Source: Halanaerobium sp964649895 (GTDB lineage Bacteria; Bacillota; Halanaerobiia; Halanaerobiales; Halanaerobiaceae). Taken from it: a stretch of 64,000 bases of DNA. The notes below the pieces were generated by a model that had not been told where the DNA came from, searched no databases, and saw only the letters and a list, made by a program, of their open reading frames with translations. The stretch covers positions 62,001 to 126,000 of the forward strand of contig CAZYRX010000001.1 of the NCBI GenBank assembly GCA_964649895.1, given 5' to 3'. Every line of letters begins with the position of its first letter. Position 1 is the first letter of the stretch. Below are positions 16,835 to 25,622 of the stretch, piece by piece. The translations under genes and the position numbers were made by a program.

Positions 16835-17374
16835 TTAATGCTCATGCTTGTGATTATGATTATGTTCAGTAACTACTCCTTTTAAAATCTTAACTCCGTG
16901 AGGAATAATCCCAATAATAGATTCAAGACATTCTCTTACAGCCTTAGGACTACCGGGAAAATTGATTATTAGTGTATTACTTCTAATTCCTGCTCTTGCT
17001 CTAGAGAGTGCAGCAAGAGGGGTTATTTTTGAAGTAGCTGCCCTCATTTTTTCGGGTAACCCAGGCACTTCTTTTTCAAGTATTTCTATAGTAGCTTCAG
17101 GTGTAATATCTCTTTCTGCAAATCCCGTACCTCCAGTTGTTAATATCAGATCAATGTCTTTTTTATCTGATAGAAAAATCAAAGAATTTTTAATTTCTTC
17201 CTTTTCATCAGCGATTATTTCTCGATATTTAACTTGGCCGCCTACTTCTTTAATCATATCTTCTAATACTGGCCCACTTAAATCTTTTCTTTCACCTCTA
17301 GAACCCTTATCACTAATAGTTAATACTGCTGTTTTTATAGTAAAATTACTTTTGTTTTCGCTCATATACTCCAC
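16835..17374 (-). CDS. mogA: Molybdopterin adenylyltransferase with His-rich tail
   Basis: MogA adenylates molybdopterin before metal insertion by MoeA. The 179-residue product shows AVLTISDKGSRGERKD, LILTTGGTGFAERDITPEAT and INFPGSPKAVRECLE, all typical of the MogA/MoaB family. The GTG at 17374 was chosen because AGGAGG lies 5 nt upstream; an ATG at 17365 is the alternative. It overlaps the end of moaC, implying coupled translation. The C-terminus EHNHNHKHEH adds five histidines in ten residues, which could bind metal. This tail is not a usual part of MogA. Confidence 0.92.
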   Translation of the reverse strand: MEYMSENKSNFTIKTAVLTISDKGSRGERKDLSGPVLEDMIKEVGGQVKYREIIADEKEEIKNSLIFLSDKKDIDLILTTGGTGFAERDITPEATIEILEKEVPGLPEKMRAATSKITPLAALSRARAGIRSNTLIINFPGSPKAVRECLESIIGIIPHGVKILKGVVTEHNHNHKHEH

Positions 17375-17828
17375 TCTTACCTCCTGATTTATATAAAAGT
17401 TTAACATCATTGATTATCATGGATCTATCAACAGCTTTGCACATATCATAAATAGTTAGTGCAGCTGTATTGACTGCTGTTAATGCTTCCATTTCTACTC
17501 CGGTCTGTCCACTATTTTTTACTTCTGCTTCAATTTTTATTCTATCATCATAATTCAAGTCAAAGTCAACCTTAATACTGCTTAGTAATAGGGGATGGCA
17601 CATCGGTATCAAGTCAGAAGTTTTTTTAGCAGCCATTATACCAGCTATCCTAGCAGTTTCTATTACAGAACCCTTTGTGATAGTCCCTTCTTTTATCATA
17701 CTGAGCGTTGAAGTGTCCATAATGATTTCACCACCTGCTATTGCCTTTCTCTGAGTGATATCTTTACTGGAAACATCAACCATCTTCACTTTTCCATTTT
17801 CATCTAAATGAGTAAATTCTTTGTTCAT
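17346..17828 (-). CDS. moaC: Cyclic pyranopterin monophosphate synthase
   Basis: MoaC completes formation of cyclic pyranopterin monophosphate from the MoaA product, the first stage of molybdenum cofactor synthesis. The 160-residue product has MVDVSSKDITQRKA (16-29), the conserved IPMCHPLLLSSI with the catalytic histidine, VEMEALTAVNTAALTIYDMCKAVDR, and the C-terminal KSGGKSG. Length is normal. It begins 2 nt after the moaA stop and overlaps mogA, so moaA-moaC-mogA are tightly coupled. Confidence 0.97.
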   Translation of the reverse strand: MNKEFTHLDENGKVKMVDVSSKDITQRKAIAGGEIIMDTSTLSMIKEGTITKGSVIETARIAGIMAAKKTSDLIPMCHPLLLSSIKVDFDLNYDDRIKIEAEVKNSGQTGVEMEALTAVNTAALTIYDMCKAVDRSMIINDVKLLYKSGGKSGVYERKQK

Positions 17829-17830
17829 AA

Positions 17831-18796
17831 TTATCCTCCGATCTGAGACATTTTTCTATTATGTTTATCATTATCAGCAAAATTAAGATGATGAGCAGAG
17901 GGCTTTATTTCCAATGCTTTCTGATAAGCTTTATAAATATCTTTTTCAGTCATTGTTTGTGCAATCTCAACTTCTCTATTACTTGCAAGACAGGGCTTAA
18001 ATCGTCCATCTGCTGTCAGCCTCATCCGATTACATTCTGAACAAAAATGCTCACTAAGAGCAGATATAAAACCGATTGTACCAGCTGCTCCAGGAACTTT
18101 AAGATATTTGGCCGGCCCATTACCTTTTGTAACTGCCGAAACTAATTTGTAATTGGATTCAATCAATTTTTTAGTTTCTTTACTGCTCATAAAATGTTTT
18201 TCATCTGCTTCTCCACCTAGAGGCATATACTCAATAAATCTAACATGAATATTCTTGTTTTGACTTAATTTCACAAAATCAAGGATTTCATCATCATTGA
18301 ACCCCTTCATTACAACAGTATTTATTTTAACAGGTTTAAGATCCGCTTCTAAAGCAGCTTCAATACCTGCTGTAACCTTATCAAAATAATCTCTCCTGGT
18401 TATCTCTTCAAATTTATCTTTTTCTAAAGTATCTAGACTTATATTAACTCGATTAAGTCCAGCATTTTTCAAAATTTCTGCTTTTTCAGCCAGCAAAACA
18501 CCATTTGTAGTCAGAGAAATATCTTTTAAATTTAAATCAGCTAAACTGCTGATTAATTCTTCTAATCCAAGTCTTACTAATGGTTCACCACCTGTAAGCC
18601 TAATTTTTTCTACACCCAGTTTTTGGCCTACTTCAACAATTTTTACAATATCTTCAAAAGATAATATTTCAGAATGACTTTTGAGTTCCACACCATCTTC
18701 AGGCATACAATATTTGCAGCGAAGATTACAGCGATCTGTTATTGAGATTCTTAAATAATTAATTTTTCTTCCAAATTTATCTCTTAATTCATCCAT
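17831..18796 (-). CDS. moaA: GTP 3',8-cyclase (radical SAM)
   Basis: MoaA uses S-adenosylmethionine to cyclize GTP. The 321-residue product has the radical SAM cluster motif DRCNLRCKYCMPEDG (about 22-36), the GGEPL SAM-binding motif, and a second cluster at HFCSECNRMRLTADGRFKPCL (about 251-271). The protein ends in Gly-Gly, the conserved tail that reaches into the active site. It lies 82 nt after the MoeA fusion gene and 2 nt before moaC. Confidence 0.97.
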   Translation of the reverse strand: MDELRDKFGRKINYLRISITDRCNLRCKYCMPEDGVELKSHSEILSFEDIVKIVEVGQKLGVEKIRLTGGEPLVRLGLEELISSLADLNLKDISLTTNGVLLAEKAEILKNAGLNRVNISLDTLEKDKFEEITRRDYFDKVTAGIEAALEADLKPVKINTVVMKGFNDDEILDFVKLSQNKNIHVRFIEYMPLGGEADEKHFMSSKETKKLIESNYKLVSAVTKGNGPAKYLKVPGAAGTIGFISALSEHFCSECNRMRLTADGRFKPCLASNREVEIAQTMTEKDIYKAYQKALEIKPSAHHLNFADNDKHNRKMSQIGG

Positions 18797-18878
18797 ATTA
18801 AAGCTCCTTCCAGAATATCTTTAAAACTATTACTATTTATGAATGTAAGTAATAGACATATATATTTTATCTAAATTC

Positions 18879-20798
18879 CTATATCTCAATGATTCGAACA
18901 GATCCAGTTCCATCTGTTCTATAGCCACCAAGTTTTTCAATATCTTTTTTCAGAGATTCATCATTCAATAATGAAATTAAATACTTAATTCTTGGATCTT
19001 CTAAAAACCTCTCTTCTAATATTATATCATACTGTTCTTCTGCTGCTGCTAAAAAGTTTACATTCATAACTTCTGCTGCTGCTCTGATTCCTAAAGCTGT
19101 ATCTGCAGAGCCTCTCCCAACTGCTGCAGCTGCTGCAATATGGGTATATTCTTCTTTATTGTATCCAGAAATTTGGCTGCTATCTATATTCTCTTTATCT
19201 AATAAATAATCCAGGAGTACTCTAGTACCCGCACCACGCTGACGATTAACAAAATTAATATCTTCTCTTGTCAAATCTTTAATACCTTGAAATTTTTTTG
19301 GATTTCCTTTTTTTAAGTAAAAGCCCTGTTCACGATAGACAAGATTGATAAGCGCCATTTTCTTGCCTTTAAAAAATCTTTTTAAATAAGTAGTATTATA
19401 TTCTCCAGTTTCAGTATCCAAAAGATGAGCTCCTGCTAAATGAGATTCTTTTCTTCTAAGAGCAGTTAATCCTGCCATACTACCTACAGTTTGAAGCTTT
19501 AATCTGAAATCTGCATCTTTTTCTGCAATTTTATTTCTAATTAAATCAAGACTTAAATCATGACTTCCAATTAACAATAAATCATTTTTTATATTTTCTT
19601 TATTTTTCAGTAATATAGCTGGTGCTTTATCTCCAGGGGCCAACCCTTCTTTATTTTCAGCAATTCTTAGAACACCATCAGCATTTACAATTGATTCCAT
19701 AGCTGATGAACCTCTTGGAAGTGGTATCGCAGTATATTTATCTTTATCATCAGCAGAAGGCTTTAAATTGACTCTTAAAAATTCCTCAAGACCAATATCA
19801 GATGGTATTTTTCTATTAACTTCAGCTTCTATTTGATTAAAATCAGGTGCTTTAAGTCCCCGCATTGAATAAATTAGTTTTTTAATAAAAAGTTGATTGG
19901 CAATCCATGCAGATATTGGATAACCCGGAAGTCCAACAACCGCCTTCTTTTCTAGTTCAGCCATCATTATTGGTTTGCCGGGCATAATATTAACACCATG
20001 AAATATAACTTCTCCGGATTCATTGAGTATATTAACTGTATAATCTTCTCTACCAGCAGATGAACCAGATAAAACAATAACCATTTCACTATTATTTAAA
20101 GATTCAAAAATCTTTTCCCTTATTAATTCTTTTTGATCAGCAATAATTTCAGTTATATTTACTTCAGCTCCCCAATCATTTAAAGCTGCTTTAACCATAA
20201 CTGAATTAAATTCTACAAGTTCACCTCTTTTTGGCTGCGAATCAGCTTTTACCAATTCATTTCCTGTAGGAATAATTGTCACAACAGGTTTTTTGTAAAC
20301 TCTAAGCTCTGTAACTCCAGCTTCAAGTAATGCTCCCAGATCATAATCATTCAATTTGTGGCCAGTAGTTAAAATAAGCTGACCTTTAACAACACTTTCA
20401 CCAATAGAACGAATATTATTCCATGTTGGTACACCCTTTTCAATACTGTATGTTTTTTCGTTTATTTCATTTATTTCTTCTATTTTAATTACCGCATCAA
20501 ATTCATCTGGTATTGGATCTCCAGTATCTACTAATACAGCTTCTTCACCTTTTTTTAATGCAATAGGACTTCTCTCACTTGCTCCATCTGTATCTTTAGC
20601 CTTTACAGCTATTCCATCCATAGCAGAAGCATAATAATCAGGTGCTGAACGCAAAGCTTTAATGCCTTCAGCCGTAATTCTGCCTGCAGCCTCTGCAGTG
20701 GGTACAAGTTCTGTATCAGCCTTTAATTCTTTAAATCTTAACAGCATTTTATTAACAGCTTCTTCCAGCGGTAATTTATCTAAATATCTTTTTACCAT
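18879..20798 (-). CDS. moeA: MoeA fused to a periplasmic-binding-protein-like domain
   Basis: The first ~400 of 639 residues are a MoeA molybdopterin molybdenumtransferase: YYASAMDGIAVKA, IPTGNEL, LSGSSAGREDYT, MPGKPIMMAEL and GLPGYPISAW. The last ~225 residues are the PBP-like domain found after MoeA in many clostridia and archaea, with VGSMAGLTALRRKESHLAGAHLLD... and RQRGAGTRVLLDYLL. That domain resembles molybdate/tungstate-binding proteins and may sense or deliver oxyanion to the active site (inference). It is cytoplasmic: no signal peptide is present. A second, plain MoeA gene lies just upstream, as in organisms that handle both Mo and W. Confidence 0.93.
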   Translation of the reverse strand: MVKRYLDKLPLEEAVNKMLLRFKELKADTELVPTAEAAGRITAEGIKALRSAPDYYASAMDGIAVKAKDTDGASERSPIALKKGEEAVLVDTGDPIPDEFDAVIKIEEINEINEKTYSIEKGVPTWNNIRSIGESVVKGQLILTTGHKLNDYDLGALLEAGVTELRVYKKPVVTIIPTGNELVKADSQPKRGELVEFNSVMVKAALNDWGAEVNITEIIADQKELIREKIFESLNNSEMVIVLSGSSAGREDYTVNILNESGEVIFHGVNIMPGKPIMMAELEKKAVVGLPGYPISAWIANQLFIKKLIYSMRGLKAPDFNQIEAEVNRKIPSDIGLEEFLRVNLKPSADDKDKYTAIPLPRGSSAMESIVNADGVLRIAENKEGLAPGDKAPAILLKNKENIKNDLLLIGSHDLSLDLIRNKIAEKDADFRLKLQTVGSMAGLTALRRKESHLAGAHLLDTETGEYNTTYLKRFFKGKKMALINLVYREQGFYLKKGNPKKFQGIKDLTREDINFVNRQRGAGTRVLLDYLLDKENIDSSQISGYNKEEYTHIAAAAAVGRGSADTALGIRAAAEVMNVNFLAAAEEQYDIILEERFLEDPRIKYLISLLNDESLKKDIEKLGGYRTDGTGSVRIIEI

Positions 20799-20836
20799 AA
20801 TAAAACAACCTTTCTATTTTTTATTGGTGCCTTATA

Positions 20837-20875
20837 AGTACCAGCTACAATAGAACTCTTTTATATCCTGGTACT
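20837..20875. repeat. Weak inverted repeat with GTACCAG arms
   Basis: AGTACCAG (20837-20844) and CTGGTACT (20868-20875) form an 8-bp inverted repeat with a 23-nt loop between the two moeA genes. GGTGCC lies just outside. It may be a decayed relative of the GGTACC palindromes at 879 and 25264, or chance. Confidence 0.3.
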
Positions 20876-20889
20876 AGCATATAATATAA

Positions 20890-22152
20890 TTATTCTTCTA
20901 ATAATGATAATTTAACTATTTCTCCCTTGTTTTTACCCTCTTGATAACTTTCTATTTTTAGTACGGCATTTCCCTCTACAAGATTAGTTATCAAACTGGA
21001 TTTACCTAGAATTGGGTCAGCAATTAATTTCCCATCCTCATTTTTATATACTTTTACAGGGATATATTCTTCACGTCCCTTATCGGAAACTAAATTACGA
21101 GAAAGTTCAGCCTCAAAATAGATTTTCTTATCTCTACCAGTTAATTCTGTTACATCTTTTTCTCCAGTTAAAACTCTTACAATCTCTGAGACTAAAACTG
21201 CTGTTACTGTCCAAGAAGATGCCGGATGACCAGGTAGGCCAATTACAATTGTGCCATCAATAACTGATAAAATTGTTGGCTTCCCGGGTTTTATTGATAA
21301 GCCATGTAAAATAACACCTGGTTCTCCAAGTGAATTTAGCAGATCAATAGTCATATCTTTTATCCCAACTGAACTTCCACCAGAAATAAGAATAAGCTCT
21401 GAATCAAGATTATCTTTTACTGAATTCCTCAAACTTTCAAATTTGTCCTCAACAATACCTACTCTATTACAATCTGCTCCTAATTTGTTCAAATAGGCAC
21501 TTATAGAAAAACTATTAATATCTCTTATCTGCCCTTCTTCTGCATTAGCTTCAGGTGGTATGAGCTCATCACCAGTTGAAATGATAGAAACTTTCGGTTT
21601 GCTAAAACAGTTAATATTAGTAATTCCCAGTCCAGCTAAAGCTCCTATATCTCTTGCCATAATTTTATGGCCTTTTTTCAATAATACCTCACCTTTTGCA
21701 ATATCTTCAGCTTTTTCGACTAGATTTTCACCAACAGCTAAAGATTTTGAACTTTCTATCATAGTTTCATCAATTTTTTCAGTATTTTCTATCATCAAAA
21801 CTGCATTTGCACCTTCTGGAAGCATCCCTCCAGTAGGAACAGCAGCAGCTTCTCCACTAGATAAAGACAGATCTGTCTTTTCCCCCATTTCAATACTACC
21901 AATTATCTCTAAATAAGTTGGCATTGCAGCAGAGGCTCCCTGAGTATCTTCAGCTTTAACTGCATAACCATCTACCGTTGAACGGCTAAATGGAGGTAAA
22001 TCTACCTCGGAAACTATATCTTCTGCAGTAATTCTACCTAAAGCACTATCTAAATTAAGTTTTTCAGATGAAAAACTTTTATCTATTAAATATTCCTTAG
22101 CTTTTTCCCAAAATGTTTCTGGTGGGTTGAGTTCCAAAAATTCTCTCATCAT
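20890..22152 (-). CDS. moeA: Molybdopterin molybdenumtransferase
   Basis: MoeA inserts molybdate (or tungstate) into adenylated molybdopterin. The 420-residue product has VDLPPFSRSTVDGYAVKA (about 54-71), ISTGDEL, ISGGSSVGIKDMT, KPGKPTILSV and GLPGHPASSW, with the C-terminal beta-barrel domain also present. Length is typical. GGAGAG precedes the ATG. It is the first gene of the molybdopterin run, followed 91 nt later by the MoeA-PBP fusion. Two MoeA proteins in one run suggest separate metals or substrates (inference). Confidence 0.95.
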   Translation of the reverse strand: MMREFLELNPPETFWEKAKEYLIDKSFSSEKLNLDSALGRITAEDIVSEVDLPPFSRSTVDGYAVKAEDTQGASAAMPTYLEIIGSIEMGEKTDLSLSSGEAAAVPTGGMLPEGANAVLMIENTEKIDETMIESSKSLAVGENLVEKAEDIAKGEVLLKKGHKIMARDIGALAGLGITNINCFSKPKVSIISTGDELIPPEANAEEGQIRDINSFSISAYLNKLGADCNRVGIVEDKFESLRNSVKDNLDSELILISGGSSVGIKDMTIDLLNSLGEPGVILHGLSIKPGKPTILSVIDGTIVIGLPGHPASSWTVTAVLVSEIVRVLTGEKDVTELTGRDKKIYFEAELSRNLVSDKGREEYIPVKVYKNEDGKLIADPILGKSSLITNLVEGNAVLKIESYQEGKNKGEIVKLSLLEE

Positions 22153-22508
22153 TTTCTCTCCTTATTAACAGTTTTAAATATTTTTGTAAAAAAAACAAAA
22201 GCCTTTCGAAAAAACTTGAATATGATAAATTATATTATTTATAATAAATCGGTTATCTGCCACCAGACTGCTTCAAATACAACTACTATTATTATTACAA
22301 TTAAACTCCTCAAAAGTATATTCAATAAAATGGATATTAAACCAGTCATAAGGCAAAGATTATTATGTTTAAAGTATTAAATTTATTATAAAACAAATAT
22401 ATTATTAACTAAAATATTCTATTAATACTAAAAATTATATTCTAAAAATATATTCTAGCTAAAGTTGACAAATCCTCTTTTATTTATTGATTTAATAAGA
22501 AAATTAAG
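22153..22508. other. Intergenic region between moeA and valS
   Basis: This gap is AT-rich and holds no long frame. On the minus strand, 22239-22349 could encode a 36-residue hydrophobic peptide ending AVWWQITDLL, but without a visible ribosome-binding site. A GC-richer island near 22248-22270 falls within it. I see no structure that I can identify as a Moco riboswitch. The moeA promoter should lie here but no clear -35/-10 pair stands out. Confidence 0.4.
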
Positions 22509-22530
22509 AAGCCGACTTTTAGATCGGCCT
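22509..22530 (-). terminator. Terminator of valS
   Basis: On the minus strand AGGCCGA pairs with TCGGCTT around an 8-nt loop, followed by a T-rich CTTAATTTTCTT tract, 30-50 nt past the valS stop. Confidence 0.6.
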
Positions 22531-22563
22531 CTCTAATCAAAGTTCTGTATAAATTATAAAGTA

Positions 22564-25218
22564 TTAATTAGCTAATTCTTTTTTTCTTTCAATTAGTTTA
22601 TCTTTCTTATTTTTATATTCCGTTAGTTTTTCGCGTTCTGATTCAACTAAATCAGTTGGTGCATTATTAACAAAACCTTCATTATTCAATTTACCTTGAG
22701 CTCTATTGATCTCAAATTCTACTTCTTCTATTTCTTTAGCAAGTCTTTCTATTTCTTTATCAATGTCTATCATTCCTTCAAGAGGCAGAATAACTTCTAC
22801 TTCATTCACGATAGAAGTAGATACTTTATCAGGCTTTTCTATTTCATCACTAGCTATTTTCAGTTCTTTAATTCTTGCAAGATTTTCAAGATACTCTCTA
22901 CCTTCTTCTAAAATATTTGTTTTATTTTTTGGTGCTGACAAAATCGCTTTGATTCTTCTGCCAGGATTAACTTTCATTTCATTTCTAATATTCCTTACTG
23001 CTTTGATAACATTCATTATTAAATTCATTTTTTCTTCAGCATCTTTATCAAAATCTGCTTCAACTTTTTCCGGCCACTGAGCTCTCATAATACTTCCTTC
23101 AGTACCAGGAAGTTTCTGCCAAATTTCTTCTGTAATAAAAGGCATTACAGGATGAAGAAGTCTCAATAAACTCTCTAATGTATTTAAAGCAAAATATTGA
23201 GCTGTTAATTTAGCTTCAGGATCCTGATCCTGATATAATCTTGCTTTGAGGAGTTCAATATACCAGTCACAAAATTCATTCCAGATGAAATCATAAAGAC
23301 TGCTTGCCATTTCACCAAAATTATAAGCTTCGAGAGCATCATCAAGTTCTTGAGTTACTGTATTTAATCTGCTCTGCATCCAGTTGTCAGAAAGTGTAGG
23401 TTTTAGCTTCTCTTCATCTAAAGAGTTTAGATCAAAATCCTCTAAGTTCATCAAAACAAATCGAGATGCATTCCATATTTTATTTGCAAAATTACGGCTT
23501 GCTTCAAGTCTTTCTTCTCTAAAGCGCATATCATTACCAGGTGTGTTACCTGTGATTAAAGTAAATCTAAGTGCATCTGCACCATACTTATCAATTATCT
23601 CTAAGGGATCAATCCCATTGCCCAGTGATTTGCTCATTTTTCTACCTTGAGCATCACGTATTAAACCATGGATATATACATCTTCAAATGGCTCTTCATC
23701 CTGAAACTTTAGACCCATAAAAATCATCCTTGCAACCCAGAAAAAAATAATATCTCTACCTGTTACTAAAACATCAGTTGGATAAAAGCTTTCGAGATCT
23801 TCAGTGTCCTCAGGCCATCCTAAAGTTGAAAAAGGCCATAATGCTGATGAAAACCAGGTATCAAGTACATCTTCATCTTGAGTTATATTTGTACTTCCAC
23901 ATTCGGGACATATATCAGGTTTTTCTTTACTAACTATTACTTCTCCACAGTCATTACAATAATAAACTGGAATTCTATGTCCCCACCAGAGCTGTCTGGA
24001 AATACACCAGTCTCTAATATTGTTCATCCAGTTCATATAAACTCTGCTAAAACGCTCAGGAACAAAATTGATGTCACCATCTTCTACAGCCTTTACTGCC
24101 GGCTCAGCAAGTGGTTTCATCTTTACAAACCACTGTTTGGAAACCAGAGGTTCAATTACTGTATCACAGCGATAACATTCTCCAACATTATGCACGTGTT
24201 CATCTACTTTAACCAATAAGCCCTGCTTCTTTAGATCCTCAACAACTTTCTTTCTCGCTTCATATCTATTCAGGCCAGCATAATCTTCACCTGCAGCTTC
24301 TGTCATATTTGCATCTTCATCTATAACCGAGATTATTTCAAGATTATTACGTCTACCAATATCAAAATCATTGGGATCATGGGCTGGTGTAACCTTTACC
24401 ATCCCTGTACCAAACTCACTATCTACATATTCATCTGCTACAATCTCAATCTCTCTATTAACTAGAGGTACAATTACTTTCTCTCCAACTAATTCTTTAT
24501 ATCGTTCATCAGATGGATGAACAGCAATCGCTGTATCACCAAGCATTGTTTCCGGTCTGGTTGTAGCTACTGTTATATATCCTTCTCGATCTTTATAAGG
24601 ATATTTCATATGATAAAATTTACCCTCAGATTCTTTGTGCTCAACTTCAATATCACTTAAGGTAGTATGACAGCTGGGACACCAGTTAACAATATAATCG
24701 CCCTGATAAATCAATCCTTCTTCATAAAGCTGAATAAAGACCTCTTCTACAGCATCAGAACATCCTTCATCAAGTGTAAATCTTTCTCTAGACCAATCAC
24801 ATGATGATCCCATTTTTTTTAGCTGATTTGTAATTCTTGTTCCATATTCTTCTTTCCAATCCCAGGCCTTATCCAAAAAACCTTCTCTACCGATTTCATC
24901 TTTTTCGATTCCTTGATCTCTTAATTTGTCTACTACTTTAACCTCTGTTGCAATACTGGCATGATCAGTACCAGGCAGCCAAAGTGAACGGTAACCCTGC
25001 ATTCTCTTCCAGCGGGTTAAAATATCCTGAAGAGTATTGTCCAGTGCATGCCCCATATGAAGTTGACCAGTTATATTGGGCGGCGGCATAACAATACTAA
25101 AAGTTCCTTTCTCATCTTCTGTTTTTTCTTTTGGACTAAAATAATCATTTTCCATCCAAAACTTATACCATTTATCCTCTGTCTTAGCGGGATCATAAGT
25201 CTTTTCTAAATTTTCCAA
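22564..25218 (-). CDS. valS: Valyl-tRNA synthetase
   Basis: ValS charges tRNA-Val and edits misacylated threonine. The 884-residue protein has the class I signatures PPPNITGQLHMGHAL (about 43-57, HIGH motif) and GRKMSKSLGNGID (KMSKS), the editing domain with TTRPETMLGDTA, a zinc-binding pattern CNDCGEVIVSKEKPDICPEC, the anticodon-binding domain, and a C-terminal coiled coil (about 815-884) typical of ValS. AGGAGG precedes the ATG. It is controlled by a T-box leader with its own promoter, so it is induced by uncharged tRNA-Val. Confidence 0.98.
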   Translation of the reverse strand: MENLEKTYDPAKTEDKWYKFWMENDYFSPKEKTEDEKGTFSIVMPPPNITGQLHMGHALDNTLQDILTRWKRMQGYRSLWLPGTDHASIATEVKVVDKLRDQGIEKDEIGREGFLDKAWDWKEEYGTRITNQLKKMGSSCDWSRERFTLDEGCSDAVEEVFIQLYEEGLIYQGDYIVNWCPSCHTTLSDIEVEHKESEGKFYHMKYPYKDREGYITVATTRPETMLGDTAIAVHPSDERYKELVGEKVIVPLVNREIEIVADEYVDSEFGTGMVKVTPAHDPNDFDIGRRNNLEIISVIDEDANMTEAAGEDYAGLNRYEARKKVVEDLKKQGLLVKVDEHVHNVGECYRCDTVIEPLVSKQWFVKMKPLAEPAVKAVEDGDINFVPERFSRVYMNWMNNIRDWCISRQLWWGHRIPVYYCNDCGEVIVSKEKPDICPECGSTNITQDEDVLDTWFSSALWPFSTLGWPEDTEDLESFYPTDVLVTGRDIIFFWVARMIFMGLKFQDEEPFEDVYIHGLIRDAQGRKMSKSLGNGIDPLEIIDKYGADALRFTLITGNTPGNDMRFREERLEASRNFANKIWNASRFVLMNLEDFDLNSLDEEKLKPTLSDNWMQSRLNTVTQELDDALEAYNFGEMASSLYDFIWNEFCDWYIELLKARLYQDQDPEAKLTAQYFALNTLESLLRLLHPVMPFITEEIWQKLPGTEGSIMRAQWPEKVEADFDKDAEEKMNLIMNVIKAVRNIRNEMKVNPGRRIKAILSAPKNKTNILEEGREYLENLARIKELKIASDEIEKPDKVSTSIVNEVEVILPLEGMIDIDKEIERLAKEIEEVEFEINRAQGKLNNEGFVNNAPTDLVESEREKLTEYKNKKDKLIERKKELAN

Positions 25219-25263
25219 AATAATTCCCTCCTAAATTCAAATATTTAATTATAGTGTCGTTCG

Positions 25264-25306
25264 TTGTAGATTAATGTTGGTACCAGGTACCAACATTAAT
25301 CTACAA
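25264..25306. repeat. 43-bp palindrome with central GGTACCAGGTACC
   Basis: Two exact 21-nt arms (25264-25284 and 25286-25306) flank a single A. The central 13-mer is the same as in the palindrome at 879-922, but the outer arms differ. It lies inside the valS leader, between the T-box terminator and the ribosome-binding site, so every full-length valS mRNA would carry this hairpin. Confidence 0.85.
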
Positions 25307-25321
25307 AAAATGTAATAAAAT

Positions 25322-25573
25322 AAAAAAACTCCTCCATCCAAAAAGGACGAAAGAGTATAATTCGTGGTACCACCTTAATTCTCTCTGCATAAACAGAAAG
25401 CTCTCATAAATTAACGACTTTTATGCCGGCATTGACTAATTAATTTCATCAATACAACTCAGAGACGACATTCGCTTACATCAACTGTCGGAATCTTACA
25501 GCCTCTGAACTCCGATCTCTTTCAGCCTAAGTAAACTACTCTTTCTCTTCAAAGTTTTTGATTTATTCAATTT
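25322..25573 (-). ncRNA. T-box leader of valS
   Basis: The minus strand carries the conserved T-box element AAGGTGGTACCACG (complement of 25363-25376), which pairs with the free acceptor end of uncharged tRNA. Downstream a 12-bp stem with wobble pairs (25328-25356) followed by seven T residues forms the terminator. Stem I features upstream include TCGGA/TCCGA pairing around AGGCTGTAAGA and a base stem AGAGA/TCTCT. GTC in GAATGTCGTC (complement near 25470) is the best specifier and encodes valine, in line with valS downstream. Low charged tRNA-Val would favour readthrough. Confidence 0.92.
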
Positions 25574-25579
25574 AATCTA

Positions 25580-25609
25580 ATAATACATTATTTAGCCTTT
25601 ATCTGTCAA
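25580..25609 (-). promoter_or_regulatory. Sigma-A promoter of the T-box/valS transcript
   Basis: TTGACA (25604-25609) and TATTAT (25580-25585) are 18 nt apart on the minus strand. Transcription would start near 25573. Confidence 0.7.
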
Positions 25610-25622
25610 GCATCAAAAGAGT

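Noticed and set aside
22200..22450. Possible molybdenum cofactor riboswitch upstream of moeA
   Set aside because: I could not place the conserved stems, and the region is mostly A and T.
24000..24220. 113-residue plus-strand frame inside valS
   Set aside because: It is antisense to valS codons, and no start signal is present.
25363..25376. GGTACC inside GTGGTACCAC counted as a third copy of the palindromic element
   Set aside because: It is the conserved T-box sequence and is explained by it.
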